Shown here: one piece after another, positions 34,798 to 41,129 of the stretch | Numbering within the stretch: position 1 is the stretch's first letter | How the letters are laid out: the number at the start of each line of letters is the position of its first letter | Source: JAYZBC01 sp036339375 | GTDB taxonomy: Bacteria; Pseudomonadota; Alphaproteobacteria; MPNO01; UBA2964 | Length of the DNA: 41,129 nucleotides | NCBI GenBank assembly: GCA_036339375.1 | Contig: JAYZBC010000039.1 | Span: 1-41,129 of the forward strand | Direction: 5' to 3' | Position numbers and translations under genes: made by a program | The notes under the pieces: generated by a model | Told to the model about the DNA's origin: nothing | What the model saw: the letters and a program-made list of their open reading frames with translations, nothing else | The model's database searches: none

Positions 34798-36561
34798 CTA
34801 GGCCGTACCCTTAACTTGTTCCTTTGGAACGTCTTGCGGAATAAAATCGTCGTCGGCGCCAGGTACACCATAATCGTAAGCCCACCTATAAACTACCGGC
34901 AGGTCTTTGCCAAAATTACCATGCCCAGGCGGCACGTCCGGTGTTTGCCACTCTAGAGAGCAAGCTTTCCAAGGATTGTGGCCGGCTTTTTTGCCTTTGA
35001 TCATGCTCGATATCATATTGTAAAAGAAAACAACTTGGGCAAACCCGACTATTAAGGCTACTACCGTCACGAAGGCATTCAAGGTCTCAGCAGATTCTGG
35101 AATAAATGTGGTTTCGCCCATCTCAAAATAACGCCGGGGAACGCCCAGAAAACCTAAGTAATGAATGGGTAAAAATATTGTATAGGACCCGATGAATGTT
35201 ACCCAAAAATGAAATTGGGCCATACCTTCGTGGTACATACGCCCAGTCATCAGGGGATACCAATGATAAATAGCGCCAAAAATAACGAGTATTGGTGCAA
35301 CTCCCATTACCATATGAAAATGGGCAACCACAAACATCGTGTCGGACAACGGAACGTCAACCACCACGTTGCCAAGGAACAGTCCGGTTATACCCCCGTT
35401 CACAAAAGTCACTATAAAAGCGAGGGCAAAAAGCATAGGTATCGTAAATTGAATGTTAGCTTTCCAAAGTGTGAGGGTCCAATTGTACACTTTCAAAGCT
35501 GTTGGAACTGCAATTATAAGTGTTGTTGTGGCAAAAAAGAAACCAAACCAAGGGTTCATTCCACTGACATACATATGATGCGCCCAAACTATGAAACTAA
35601 GAGCGCCAATAATAACAATTGCCCAAACCATCATCCGGTAACCAAAAATGTGCCTCCGCGCATGGACACTAATCAAATCAGACACGATCCCAAACGCCGG
35701 CAACGCTACGATATACACTTCCGGATGCCCAAAAAACCAAAATAAATGCTGAAATAAAATTGGGCTTCCACCGTCATATTTAAGAAGCTCTCCCTGCTCT
35801 ATCATTAAGGGCATAAAAAAACTTGTTCCCAAAATGCTATCTAAAGTCATCATTATCGCTCCCACAAATAAAGCAGGAAACGCTAACAGCGCCAATATGG
35901 TTGCCGTGAAGATTCCCCAAACTGTTAAGGGAAGACGCATCAGTGTCATTCCGCGAGTACGCGCTTGCAAAACGGTGGTTACATAGTTTAGGCCGCCCAT
36001 CGTAAACCCTACAATGAACAGAGCTAAAGAAATTAGCATTAATAGAATTCCACCGTCTGCCCCAGGGGTCCCTGACGTAATGGCCTGCGGTGGATAAAGG
36101 GTCCAACCAGCACCCGTTGGACCACCTTCAACAAAAAAACTAGAAACCAGTACCAAGACCGCAGCCAGATAAACCCAATAGCTAATCATGTTGACATATG
36201 GAAAGACCATGTCACGGGCACCCACCATTAGAGGTATGAGGTAATTGCCAAAACCTCCCAAAAAGAGGGCAGTTAGCAAGTAAATCACCATAATCATCCC
36301 GTGCATGGTGATAAACTGGTAATAGTCTTCTGCATCAATAAAAGAAAAGCTTTCCGGAAAGCCCAACTGTAAGCGCATCAACCAAGACAGAACTAATGCA
36401 ACCAACCCAATGGCAATTGCAGTCCCCGAATATTGAATGGCTATGACCTTCGCATCCTGACTAAAGACATACTTCGTTATCCAGCTTTTTGCATGATAAA
36501 GTTCTACGTCTTCAACTTCCGCTGGTGGTACAAATTCGACTTCTGTTCCGACTTCGGCCAT
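34798..36561 (-). CDS. coxA: Cytochrome c oxidase subunit I (aa3-type)
   Basis: A 587-residue heme-copper oxidase subunit I with twelve helices. The ligands can be placed: His87 (MHG) and His416 for low-spin heme a, His414 for heme a3, and His279, His328 and His329 for CuB; Tyr283 in GHPEVY forms the His-Tyr cross-link. Glu281 and Asp117 mark the D-channel and Lys357 the K-channel, so it is an A1-type proton-pumping oxidase. The segment after Asp117 reads MVFPYVNMISYW, where the usual Arg is Tyr. A good AGAGG ribosome site precedes the start. It reduces oxygen to water in the inner membrane using electrons from subunit II. Confidence 0.96.
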   Translation of the reverse strand: MAEVGTEVEFVPPAEVEDVELYHAKSWITKYVFSQDAKVIAIQYSGTAIAIGLVALVLSWLMRLQLGFPESFSFIDAEDYYQFITMHGMIMVIYLLTALFLGGFGNYLIPLMVGARDMVFPYVNMISYWVYLAAVLVLVSSFFVEGGPTGAGWTLYPPQAITSGTPGADGGILLMLISLALFIVGFTMGGLNYVTTVLQARTRGMTLMRLPLTVWGIFTATILALLAFPALFVGAIMMTLDSILGTSFFMPLMIEQGELLKYDGGSPILFQHLFWFFGHPEVYIVALPAFGIVSDLISVHARRHIFGYRMMVWAIVIIGALSFIVWAHHMYVSGMNPWFGFFFATTTLIIAVPTALKVYNWTLTLWKANIQFTIPMLFALAFIVTFVNGGITGLFLGNVVVDVPLSDTMFVVAHFHMVMGVAPILVIFGAIYHWYPLMTGRMYHEGMAQFHFWVTFIGSYTIFLPIHYLGFLGVPRRYFEMGETTFIPESAETLNAFVTVVALIVGFAQVVFFYNMISSMIKGKKAGHNPWKACSLEWQTPDVPPGHGNFGKDLPVVYRWAYDYGVPGADDDFIPQDVPKEQVKGTA

Positions 36562-36690
36562 TTATCTAACCTCTTAAATTTGAAATCGCAATTATTGTTT
36601 ACTAATCTCTTCTAACGTCCTGCTTCACTTTTTACACAAATCCACAACGCGCAAACAGTTTGGTTTAGGACAACCATTATATTAGACACT

Positions 36691-37551
36691 TCATTCCTTG
36701 AGTTCCCCTTGATTACCCAATTTTGAAATCACCATTTTGTCTGCCCTCACCTTAGCGAGTTCTTTGCTGAAAGTTGTCTGTTCCTGAAGCCATTTTGTGT
36801 AATCTTTTTTATTTTGGACCACGACACTGCTCCGCATGGCATGGTGCCCAACCCCACAAAGTTCAAAACAAAGAACGTCAAATTTGCCCGTTCTCGTAGG
36901 TGTAATCCAGAAATACGTTATCATTCCGGGAACCATATCCATTTTAGCCCTAAACTCGGGCACGTAGAAATCATGAAGTACATCTATCGACCTGAGTAAC
37001 ACTTTTACTGGGCGGTCCATTGGCAGATGTAAATCCCCACCTTCAATCAAAACGTCGTCTCGGCCATTCTTGTCTTTTAATTCGATCCCGAAGGGGTTAT
37101 TATCATTAATCAATTTTACGTTCGTCGTGCCTAATTTTCCGTCCTTCCCGGGAAGACGATACTTCCAATCCCACTGTGCGCCGACGACTTCAATCTCTGT
37201 GGCATTCTTTGGGACTGTTACAAACTCATCCCAAACAATCAAACCTGGGGTTAGCATTCCCGCCACGCCTAATGATGTCAGAATTGTTAACCACCACTCT
37301 AGCTTTGGATTTTCAGGTTTGTATTGCGACTTATGTCCTTTTTTGTAACCAAAACGGATACAACAATAGGCCATAAAAAGAATCAGGACGATAAAGACCA
37401 CACCCGTAATCCAAAAGGTAATTATGATTGTTGTATCAATATATTCCCAATTTGATGCAATTGGGGTCCACCACCAGCCAAGCAAAGGGGCGTAAAAATG
37501 GAACCAGACAGTGCCAACTGCAACGAGAATTAAACCTATCGCAATAACCAT
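36691..37551 (-). CDS. coxB: Cytochrome c oxidase subunit II with CuA site
   Basis: The 286-residue protein has hydrophobic N-terminal helices and a periplasmic cupredoxin domain. All CuA ligands are present: His193 (VLHDFYVP), Cys228, Glu230, Cys232, His236 and Met239 (CFELCGVGHHAM). GAQWDWKY supplies the aromatic electron-entry Trp. No cytochrome c domain is fused, so electrons should come from a separate carrier, probably the cytochrome c encoded divergently at 38,074. It is the first gene of the cox operon, with a 129-base gap before subunit I. Confidence 0.95.
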   Translation of the reverse strand: MVIAIGLILVAVGTVWFHFYAPLLGWWWTPIASNWEYIDTTIIITFWITGVVFIVLILFMAYCCIRFGYKKGHKSQYKPENPKLEWWLTILTSLGVAGMLTPGLIVWDEFVTVPKNATEIEVVGAQWDWKYRLPGKDGKLGTTNVKLINDNNPFGIELKDKNGRDDVLIEGGDLHLPMDRPVKVLLRSIDVLHDFYVPEFRAKMDMVPGMITYFWITPTRTGKFDVLCFELCGVGHHAMRSSVVVQNKKDYTKWLQEQTTFSKELAKVRADKMVISKLGNQGELKE

Positions 37552-37776
37552 CCCTTAATATTCCTCAACTAAATTCATGTTTTCGCGTTCAATTAAAATT
37601 TCAGAGGCAAGAAAGAAACGTTGGTCTATACAACTTTAACAATAATCAAAAGCTATTTTCTACAACGGATTTTCTGCAAAGAAACTATAATAATTTTTGC
37701 TTTCTCAATTAATTTTTCACCTAATAAGGATATAAAGTGAGCCACTGTTCAAACCAACCTTTGGTTGATGGTTAGT

Positions 37777-37797
37777 CTTGCGACATATCGTCACAAG
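37777..37797. promoter_or_regulatory. Imperfect palindrome, possible redox-regulator (RegA/ActR-like) operator
   Basis: The site has the form CTTG-N-GAC-N5-GTC-N-CAAG, with seven of the nine outer pairs matching. GCGAC...GTCNC half-sites resemble boxes described for RegA/ActR/RegR redox regulators, which control oxidases in alphaproteobacteria. It lies about 225 bases upstream of coxB and 277 upstream of cytochrome c. A single site, no footprint: tentative. Confidence 0.3.
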
Positions 37798-37989
37798 GAA
37801 AACAAGAATGAGAAGTTTGTTTCTCAAAAATCTCTATTGAATTTTTACACTAACTGCTTAGAACCTTTATAAACAGGGGCGCTTTCGGTTCATCTCCATT
37901 TCACACAATTCAACGCGAACTCAAAAAATTATGAAATAAGCGTGGTTATTATGGCAGAAATACTGGTTTTTGGGAAAATTTGTACTAAA

Positions 37990-38017
37990 TTGGGAAAAAT
38001 GTTATTTCGTTTATAAA
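37990..38017 (+). promoter_or_regulatory. Candidate sigma70 promoter for cytochrome c
   Basis: TTGGGA (37,990-37,995) and TATAAA (38,012-38,017) are separated by 16 bases. Transcription would begin near 38,024 and leave a leader of about 50 bases before the ATG at 38,074. Confidence 0.45.
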
Positions 38018-38073
38018 ATGTTCTTTTGTTTAAAAGGGTATTTTTGAAACAATTTTTGTTACAAGGATTTTCA

Positions 38074-38448
38074 ATGTTTAAAACCGGTTGTTATGCTGTA
38101 TTAGTCAGTTTTCTTTTAACCCTTTCCATGAGTGCTTCTGCAGCTAACGTAAAAAAAGGGAAACGAGTCTTTAACAAATGTAAGGCCTGTCACTCTCTTA
38201 AAGCGGGCAAAAACAAACTGGGACCCAGTCTGGCCAAGCTTATGGGAAGAAAAGCTGGAACCGTCAAAAAATTCCGCTATTCGAAAGCAATGAAAAAATC
38301 TGGCATCATTTGGAATGAAAAAACACTTGATCAATTTATGGCTAAACCGAAAAAATTCATGAAGGGAACAAAAATGGCTTTCCGTGGCCTAAAGAAAAAG
38401 TCTCAACGTGATAATTTGATCGCTTATTTGAAAAAGGCCACCAAATAA
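38074..38448 (+). CDS. Class I c-type cytochrome, exceptionally basic, likely donor to the aa3 oxidase
   Basis: 124 residues; signal peptide 1-23 (FKTGCYAVLVSFLLTLSMSASA), then about 101 mature residues with heme motif CKACH (Cys36, Cys39, His40) and probable axial Met101 (GTKMAF). This is the mitochondrial-like cytochrome c layout. The mature part has about 27 Lys and 5 Arg against 3 acidic residues, a net charge near +29, far beyond ordinary cytochromes c. The ATG at 38,074 has AAGGA upstream; the frame is open to a TTG at 38,026 without a ribosome site. Divergent from coxB, it is the obvious periplasmic electron carrier to subunit II. Confidence 0.93.
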   Translation: MFKTGCYAVLVSFLLTLSMSASAANVKKGKRVFNKCKACHSLKAGKNKLGPSLAKLMGRKAGTVKKFRYSKAMKKSGIIWNEKTLDQFMAKPKKFMKGTKMAFRGLKKKSQRDNLIAYLKKATK

Positions 38449-38631
38449 GCGCAAGGAAAAGGCGAATTTATACCATGCGGTGGCCCTTTGAACTTCACCC
38501 ACCTTTCGTTTTCAGAAAAAGGAAGCATGCCTGCAAAAAGAATTGCAAATTTATATGTACTCCTGGCAGAGCCCGCCCAATGGGAGGTAGCATTCAAAGG
38601 TGGTTAAAACATTGCTCTCAAGTGAACTGCC

Positions 38632-38650
38632 AAGCCTGTGGCTTTTCTTC
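38632..38650 (+). terminator. Weak terminator-like hairpin in the gap 38,449-38,752
   Basis: AAGCC-TGT-GGCTT (38,632-38,644) forms a 5-bp stem followed by TTCTTCC. It could end the cytochrome c transcript. The same 304-base gap also has an inverted pair GGCCACC (38,436-38,442, inside the cytochrome c end) and GGTGGCC (38,479-38,485). No convincing gene is seen in this gap. Confidence 0.3.
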
Positions 38651-38752
38651 CTAAAACTAAATCTCCAAGTTTTAAAATTTTACAAACCAGCCTAAAACAA
38701 AATGGGAAATTGTAATATTCATTGTATGTGAATTTGATTGAGGGTGAAAAAG

Positions 38753-39025
38753 ATGAAGTTAGAAATTCCACGTATTTTTATACTTATGCCGACTGCAATT
38801 TTATTAGGAATGCTCCTGATAGCTACAGCAATTTATTTTCCCAGTCATGAGCCAGGGTTAAACGTTGGTATCGGTAAATACCAAGGGTTTGCCCTTGGAG
38901 ATAGTGATTCATCCATTATTCAGGGCGGCAAATTTTTGGTTCTCAACACCGTAACTGGAGAAGTAAGGACCTGCATAGATTTGATTAGCTCTCTGGGGTG
39001 TCATGAGATACAAAAAACTTTTTGA
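38753..39025 (+). CDS. Small membrane-anchored hypothetical protein next to tRNA-Leu
   Basis: 90 residues from the ATG at 38,753 with GAGGG upstream. One N-terminal helix (IFILMPTAILLGMLLIATAIYF) anchors a small domain outside the cytoplasm: SSIIQGGKFLVLNTVTGEVRTCIDLISSLGCHEIQ, a VLNTxTGEV...C pattern as seen in small beta-meander proteins, with two Cys. Not recognised further. It is the last AT-rich gene before the composition change. Confidence 0.65.
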   Translation: MKLEIPRIFILMPTAILLGMLLIATAIYFPSHEPGLNVGIGKYQGFALGDSDSSIIQGGKFLVLNTVTGEVRTCIDLISSLGCHEIQKTF

Positions 39026-39165
39026 CGGTCAAGGGGTTTGCAAACTGTCTGGTTTTTGAATTTGGAAAAAGATTTGGTGCCCCCAGGGAGACTCGAACTC
39101 CCACGTCCTTGCGGACAACAGATTTTGAGTCTGCCGCGTCTACCAATTCCGCCACAGGGGCCCTG
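39026..39165. other. Composition boundary: AT-rich to GC-rich sequence at the tRNA-Leu gene
   Basis: Everything to the left, coding and noncoding, is AT-rich; from about 39,160 rightwards noncoding and coding DNA alike is GC-rich with G/C-ending codons. The tRNA's own promoter lies in the GC-rich side and its 3' CCA end faces the AT-rich side. This fits integration at the tRNA 3' end or an assembly join within the conserved tRNA. No direct repeat of the tRNA 3' end was found elsewhere in the window. Confidence 0.75.
39075..39161 (-). tRNA. tRNA-Leu (anticodon CAA)
   Basis: 87 bases including an encoded CCA. The acceptor stem pairs GCCCCTG with TGGGGGC (two G-T wobbles). The D-loop has the leucine-type GGTAGACGC; the anticodon stem GCAGA/TCTGT encloses loop CTCAAAA, anticodon CAA. 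A long variable arm (TGTCCGCAAGGACG) marks a class II tRNA, and GGGAGTTCGAGTCTCCC is the T arm. It reads UUG codons. Complete and apparently functional. Confidence 0.95.
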
Positions 39166-39198
39166 CGGGACGTAAACCCGCGAAAGGGTGATCTCTGG

Positions 39199-39227
39199 GA
39201 TATAGCGAGCAGCGAGGCTGTGGTCAA
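39199..39227 (-). promoter_or_regulatory. Sigma70-type promoter of tRNA-Leu
   Basis: On the minus strand, TTGACC (39,227-39,222) and TATATC (39,204-39,199) are separated by exactly 17 bases, followed by about 37 bases to the tRNA 5' end. Strong match to consensus in both boxes and correct position; it lies wholly in GC-rich DNA. Confidence 0.65.
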
Positions 39228-39323
39228 TGTAAGGGGGCCAATCTAGGGGGACAATCCAAGGCGCGGTATAGCGGCGCGGGATGATGGTTGCCACAGGGCA
39301 ACGCCGTTGCTAAACCGCAGGTC

Positions 39324-39905
39324 ATGTTGCGCAGACTTTATGATTGGACCATGGAACTGAGCGAGCGGCCCGGTGCCATGTGGGCGCTGGCTGCGGTGGC
39401 CTTCGTGGAAAGTTCGGTCTTTCCCATCCCCCCCGATGTGCTGTTGATCCCCATGGTTCTGGCGGCGCGCGCCAAATGGTGGCGCATGGCCGCGGTTTGC
39501 ACGGTGGCTTCTGTTTTGGGCGGGCTGATGGGATATGCCATCGGCGCGCTGTTGTTCGATTCAGTGGGCCGGCCTACGCTTGAATTCTACGGTCAGAGTG
39601 GCACCTTCGAATCCTTCCGCGAGTCCTATAACCAATGGGGGGCGTGGATCGTGGCCGGGGCCGGGGTGACGCCCTTCCCCTATAAGGTGATTACCATCGC
39701 CAGCGGCGCCACCGGGCTCGATCTCGGTGTCTTCATGGTGGCCTCGGTGGCGTCACGGGGACTGCGCTTTTTCATCGAGGCCTGGCTGCTCTGTGCTATC
39801 GGCCCGCCGGTACGCCATTTTATGGAAAAGAATCTGAGCCTCACCTTTGCGGTTTTTCTGGCGGCCCTGTTGGGGGGCTTTGTGGTGGTGCGTTATGTCT
39901 TTTGA
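39324..39905 (+). CDS. YqaA-family (DedA/SNARE-associated) membrane protein
   Basis: 193 residues from the ATG at 39,324; the frame extends to a TTG at 39,288, which is less likely. Features are FVESSVFPIPPDVLLIPMVLA, with the conserved Pro-rich re-entrant loop, GGLMGYAIGALLFDSVGRP, and GAGVTPFPYKVITIASGATG. YqaA/DedA proteins are inner-membrane proteins linked to envelope homeostasis and lipid transport. The gene is GC-rich with G/C-ending codons, unlike genes left of the tRNA. Its end overlaps dsbB by 11 bases; yqaA-dsbB-coq7 is an arrangement familiar from alphaproteobacteria. Confidence 0.9.
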   Translation: MLRRLYDWTMELSERPGAMWALAAVAFVESSVFPIPPDVLLIPMVLAARAKWWRMAAVCTVASVLGGLMGYAIGALLFDSVGRPTLEFYGQSGTFESFRESYNQWGAWIVAGAGVTPFPYKVITIASGATGLDLGVFMVASVASRGLRFFIEAWLLCAIGPPVRHFMEKNLSLTFAVFLAALLGGFVVVRYVF

Positions 39906-40509
39906 GTTTGGGCCTTTTTATTTCGGGAAAATCCCCGCCGCGCGTCTGGTGCCGGCGCTGGCGCTGGGGGTGAGTCTGACGGCGCTGGCGGCGGCATATG
40001 GCTCTCAGTACTGGGGTGGGCTGACGCCTTGCGTGCTGTGCCTGTACCAACGCGCCGCCTATGGTGCGGTGACCCTGTTTGCGGCGGGTGCGCTGGGGTT
40101 TGCCCTGAAGGACAGGGAAAAGTCGGCGCGGTTCTTGACCGGGCTTTGCGCGCTAGGCTTCCTGACCGGGGCGGGCATTGCTTTTTATCATGTGGGCGTG
40201 GAACAGCATTGGTGGACGGGAAGCGAGGCGTGCGTGGGCGCGGCGACGAGAAACGCCCAGACCATCGAGGAATTGCGCGCGCAATTGATGGCCGCGCCTC
40301 TCACGCGCTGTGATGATGTGGCCTGGTCCCTGTTTGGCATTTCCATGGCCGGTTATAATGTGTTTGTCTCGCTGGTGCTGGCGGCTGCAATGGTTGTTGG
40401 TTTGCGCTGTAATGCTGAAGGAAGAGGCCTCATGACGGATAAATCCACAGATACATCTACGGTGGAGATTGCGAAAGTCGGGAAGAAGGGTAAGAAGAAA
40501 TTGAGCTAA
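39895..40509 (+). CDS. dsbB: Disulfide bond formation protein B
   Basis: 204 residues from the ATG at 39,895, which overlaps the yqaA end. It has four transmembrane helices, the first redox pair Cys46/Cys49 (TPCVLCLYQR) and the second pair Cys113 and Cys139 (SEAC ... TRC). DsbB reoxidises the periplasmic thiol oxidase DsbA and passes electrons to ubiquinone. A Lys-rich tail of about 30 residues (ending KVGKKGKKKLS) follows the last helix and is not part of the core. The TTG/ATG alternatives upstream lie in yqaA. Confidence 0.9.
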   Translation: MSFEFGPFYFGKIPAARLVPALALGVSLTALAAAYGSQYWGGLTPCVLCLYQRAAYGAVTLFAAGALGFALKDREKSARFLTGLCALGFLTGAGIAFYHVGVEQHWWTGSEACVGAATRNAQTIEELRAQLMAAPLTRCDDVAWSLFGISMAGYNVFVSLVLAAAMVVGLRCNAEGRGLMTDKSTDTSTVEIAKVGKKGKKKLS

Positions 40510-40613
40510 AAGGACCTTAATCTAGTGTTCGGTGGGGACTATGACGCTTTTGATAAAAAACCAACACCACCGATTTGGTTATAACCTGTGGAGACGAAAG
40601 CAACAGTTGAGGC

Positions 40614-41129
40614 ATGACCAGTTCTAAGAAAATAACATCCTCTAAAAAAACCGCCCTAAAGATAACGGGTGACGACCGCCTGCCCGGCGACCTCGACGTA
40701 CGCGCGCTGGTGGGACGCATGATTCGCGTGGACCATGCTGGGGAATGCGGTGCGCTGCGAATCTATGAAGGCCAGATGGCGGTTCTGGGGATGGCGGCGG
40801 CGGGCGGCGCCATCGCCCATATGGCGAATCAGGAGCGCGATCATCTGGCGGCTTTTGAGAAATTGATCCGCGAACGTCGGGTGCGGCCCACGGCGCTGAC
40901 ACCCTTATGGCATCTGGGCGGGTTTGTCCTGGGCACGGCCACGGCGGCTTTAGGTCCGCGCGTGGCCATGGCCTGTACGGCGGCCGTGGAAGAAGTGATA
41001 GACCATCATTATGCGAGCCAGATCGAACAGCTTGGCGAGGACGAGGCCGATCTACGCGCAAGCATGGAATCTTACCGCGCCGACGAGGTGGCCCATCGCG
41101 ACACTGCCTATGAACACGGCGCCCGCGAG
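40614..41129 (+). CDS. coq7: Demethoxyubiquinone hydroxylase, right end cut by the window
   Basis: 172 codons are open from the ATG at 40,614 to the window edge; family length is about 170-220, so it is nearly whole. Diiron ligands of the Coq7 ferritin-like fold are present: Glu44 (HAGE), Glu74 and His77 (QERDH), Glu126 or Glu127 (AVEEV), Glu158 and His161 (DEVAH). It adds the last ring hydroxyl in ubiquinone synthesis, in the inner membrane. Quinone production pairs functionally with DsbB next door. Gap from dsbB is 104 bases, where nothing clear was seen. Confidence 0.92.
   Translation, partial: MTSSKKITSSKKTALKITGDDRLPGDLDVRALVGRMIRVDHAGECGALRIYEGQMAVLGMAAAGGAIAHMANQERDHLAAFEKLIRERRVRPTALTPLWHLGGFVLGTATAALGPRVAMACTAAVEEVIDHHYASQIEQLGEDEADLRASMESYRADEVAHRDTAYEHGARE

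Larger units (their letters stand above)
37552..38073. other. 522-base divergent intergenic region, cox operon / cytochrome c
   Basis: AT-rich, with no credible gene. It holds a candidate promoter towards cytochrome c (37,990-38,017), an imperfect dyad (37,777-37,797) and, just beside it, a 6-bp hairpin AACCAA-CCT-TTGGTT (37,752-37,766). No convincing promoter for coxB was found by eye. The length and dyad content suggest shared redox control of the oxidase and its electron donor. Confidence 0.6.

Noticed and set aside
38475..38654. 59-codon Cys-rich plus-strand frame (six Cys)
   Set aside because: No ribosome site, no recognised family, and it overlaps a hairpin-containing gap; probably chance, but worth remembering if homologues appear.
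38449..39075. Integrase or transposase beside the tRNA
   Set aside because: No frame in this stretch has tyrosine-recombinase or transposase motifs; none was found elsewhere in the window either.
39022..39294. Open frames of 74-97 codons on both strands across the tRNA
   Set aside because: They run through the tRNA-Leu gene and its promoter and resemble frames often mis-called over tRNA genes.
40517..41061. Minus-strand frames of up to 139 codons at the right end
   Set aside because: Arg/Pro-rich antisense shadows of GC-rich coq7.
1..41129. CRISPR arrays, rRNA genes, insertion sequences
   Set aside because: No regularly spaced repeats, no rRNA-like stretch and no transposase with inverted repeats were seen by eye.

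Overview
The window looks like a piece of an alphaproteobacterial chromosome, probably from a free-living aerobe with catabolic interests; the assignment rests on the yqaA-dsbB-coq7 order at the right end, the ArsR/AqpS-type arsenic genes and the aa3-type oxidase cluster, and is an inference. Two sequence compositions meet in it. Roughly 1-39,075 is AT-rich (hand-counted 60-base lines range from about 20% GC between genes to about 48% inside genes), whereas about 39,160-41,129 is GC-rich (one hand-counted coding line is 70% GC). The change falls on a tRNA-Leu(CAA) gene. The AT-rich part begins at the 3' end of that tRNA, which is the geometry of a genomic island integrated at a tRNA, but it is also where a chimeric assembly could join.

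Region by region. (1) 1-14,900 is a catabolic cluster. A UbiD-family decarboxylase (partial) is divergent from a plus-strand run: a three-subunit molybdenum hydroxylase (FAD, 2Fe-2S and Mo subunits), an ACMSD-like amidohydrolase, a deaminase-type amidohydrolase, an FMN-dependent 2-hydroxy-acid dehydrogenase, a DapA-family aldolase/lyase, an ornithine-cyclodeaminase-family protein and a small AhpD/CMD-family protein. It is closed by a minus-strand pair, a second UbiD-family decarboxylase and an AMP-forming acyl-CoA synthetase. The set suggests oxidation, ring opening and decarboxylation of an unknown (hetero)aromatic acid. (2) 15,028-16,432 is an arsenic locus: arsR, a decayed arsC and an aquaporin. 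(3) 16,626-26,952 holds scattered metabolism and transport: AbrB-like and TauE-like membrane proteins, SDR, a PhnZ-like HD protein, aldo/keto reductase, GlcG/HbpS-like protein, LLM flavin oxidoreductase, and a plus-strand run of alpha/beta hydrolase, GST, thioesterase, exported amidohydrolase and a CxxC protein. (4) 27,011-30,755 has a glycosyltransferase, an O-antigen ligase-like protein, a Sel1-repeat protein and three small membrane proteins.

(5) 30,765-38,448 is a respiratory module. A minus-strand cluster encodes cytochrome c oxidase subunits II, I, III-like, III and IV, followed by a His-rich cupredoxin-like exported protein and a 608-residue polytopic protein like those named FedA/fenitrothion hydrolase in databases. 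A very basic class I cytochrome c lies divergently upstream and is the likely electron donor. No heme A synthase, Cox11, Sco or Surf1 gene is visible here, so the two extra genes and two microproteins at 30,428-30,755 are candidate accessory factors. (6) 38,753-39,025 is a small membrane-anchored protein, followed by tRNA-Leu and then GC-rich yqaA, dsbB and coq7 (running off the window). No transposase, integrase, CRISPR array or rRNA was seen.
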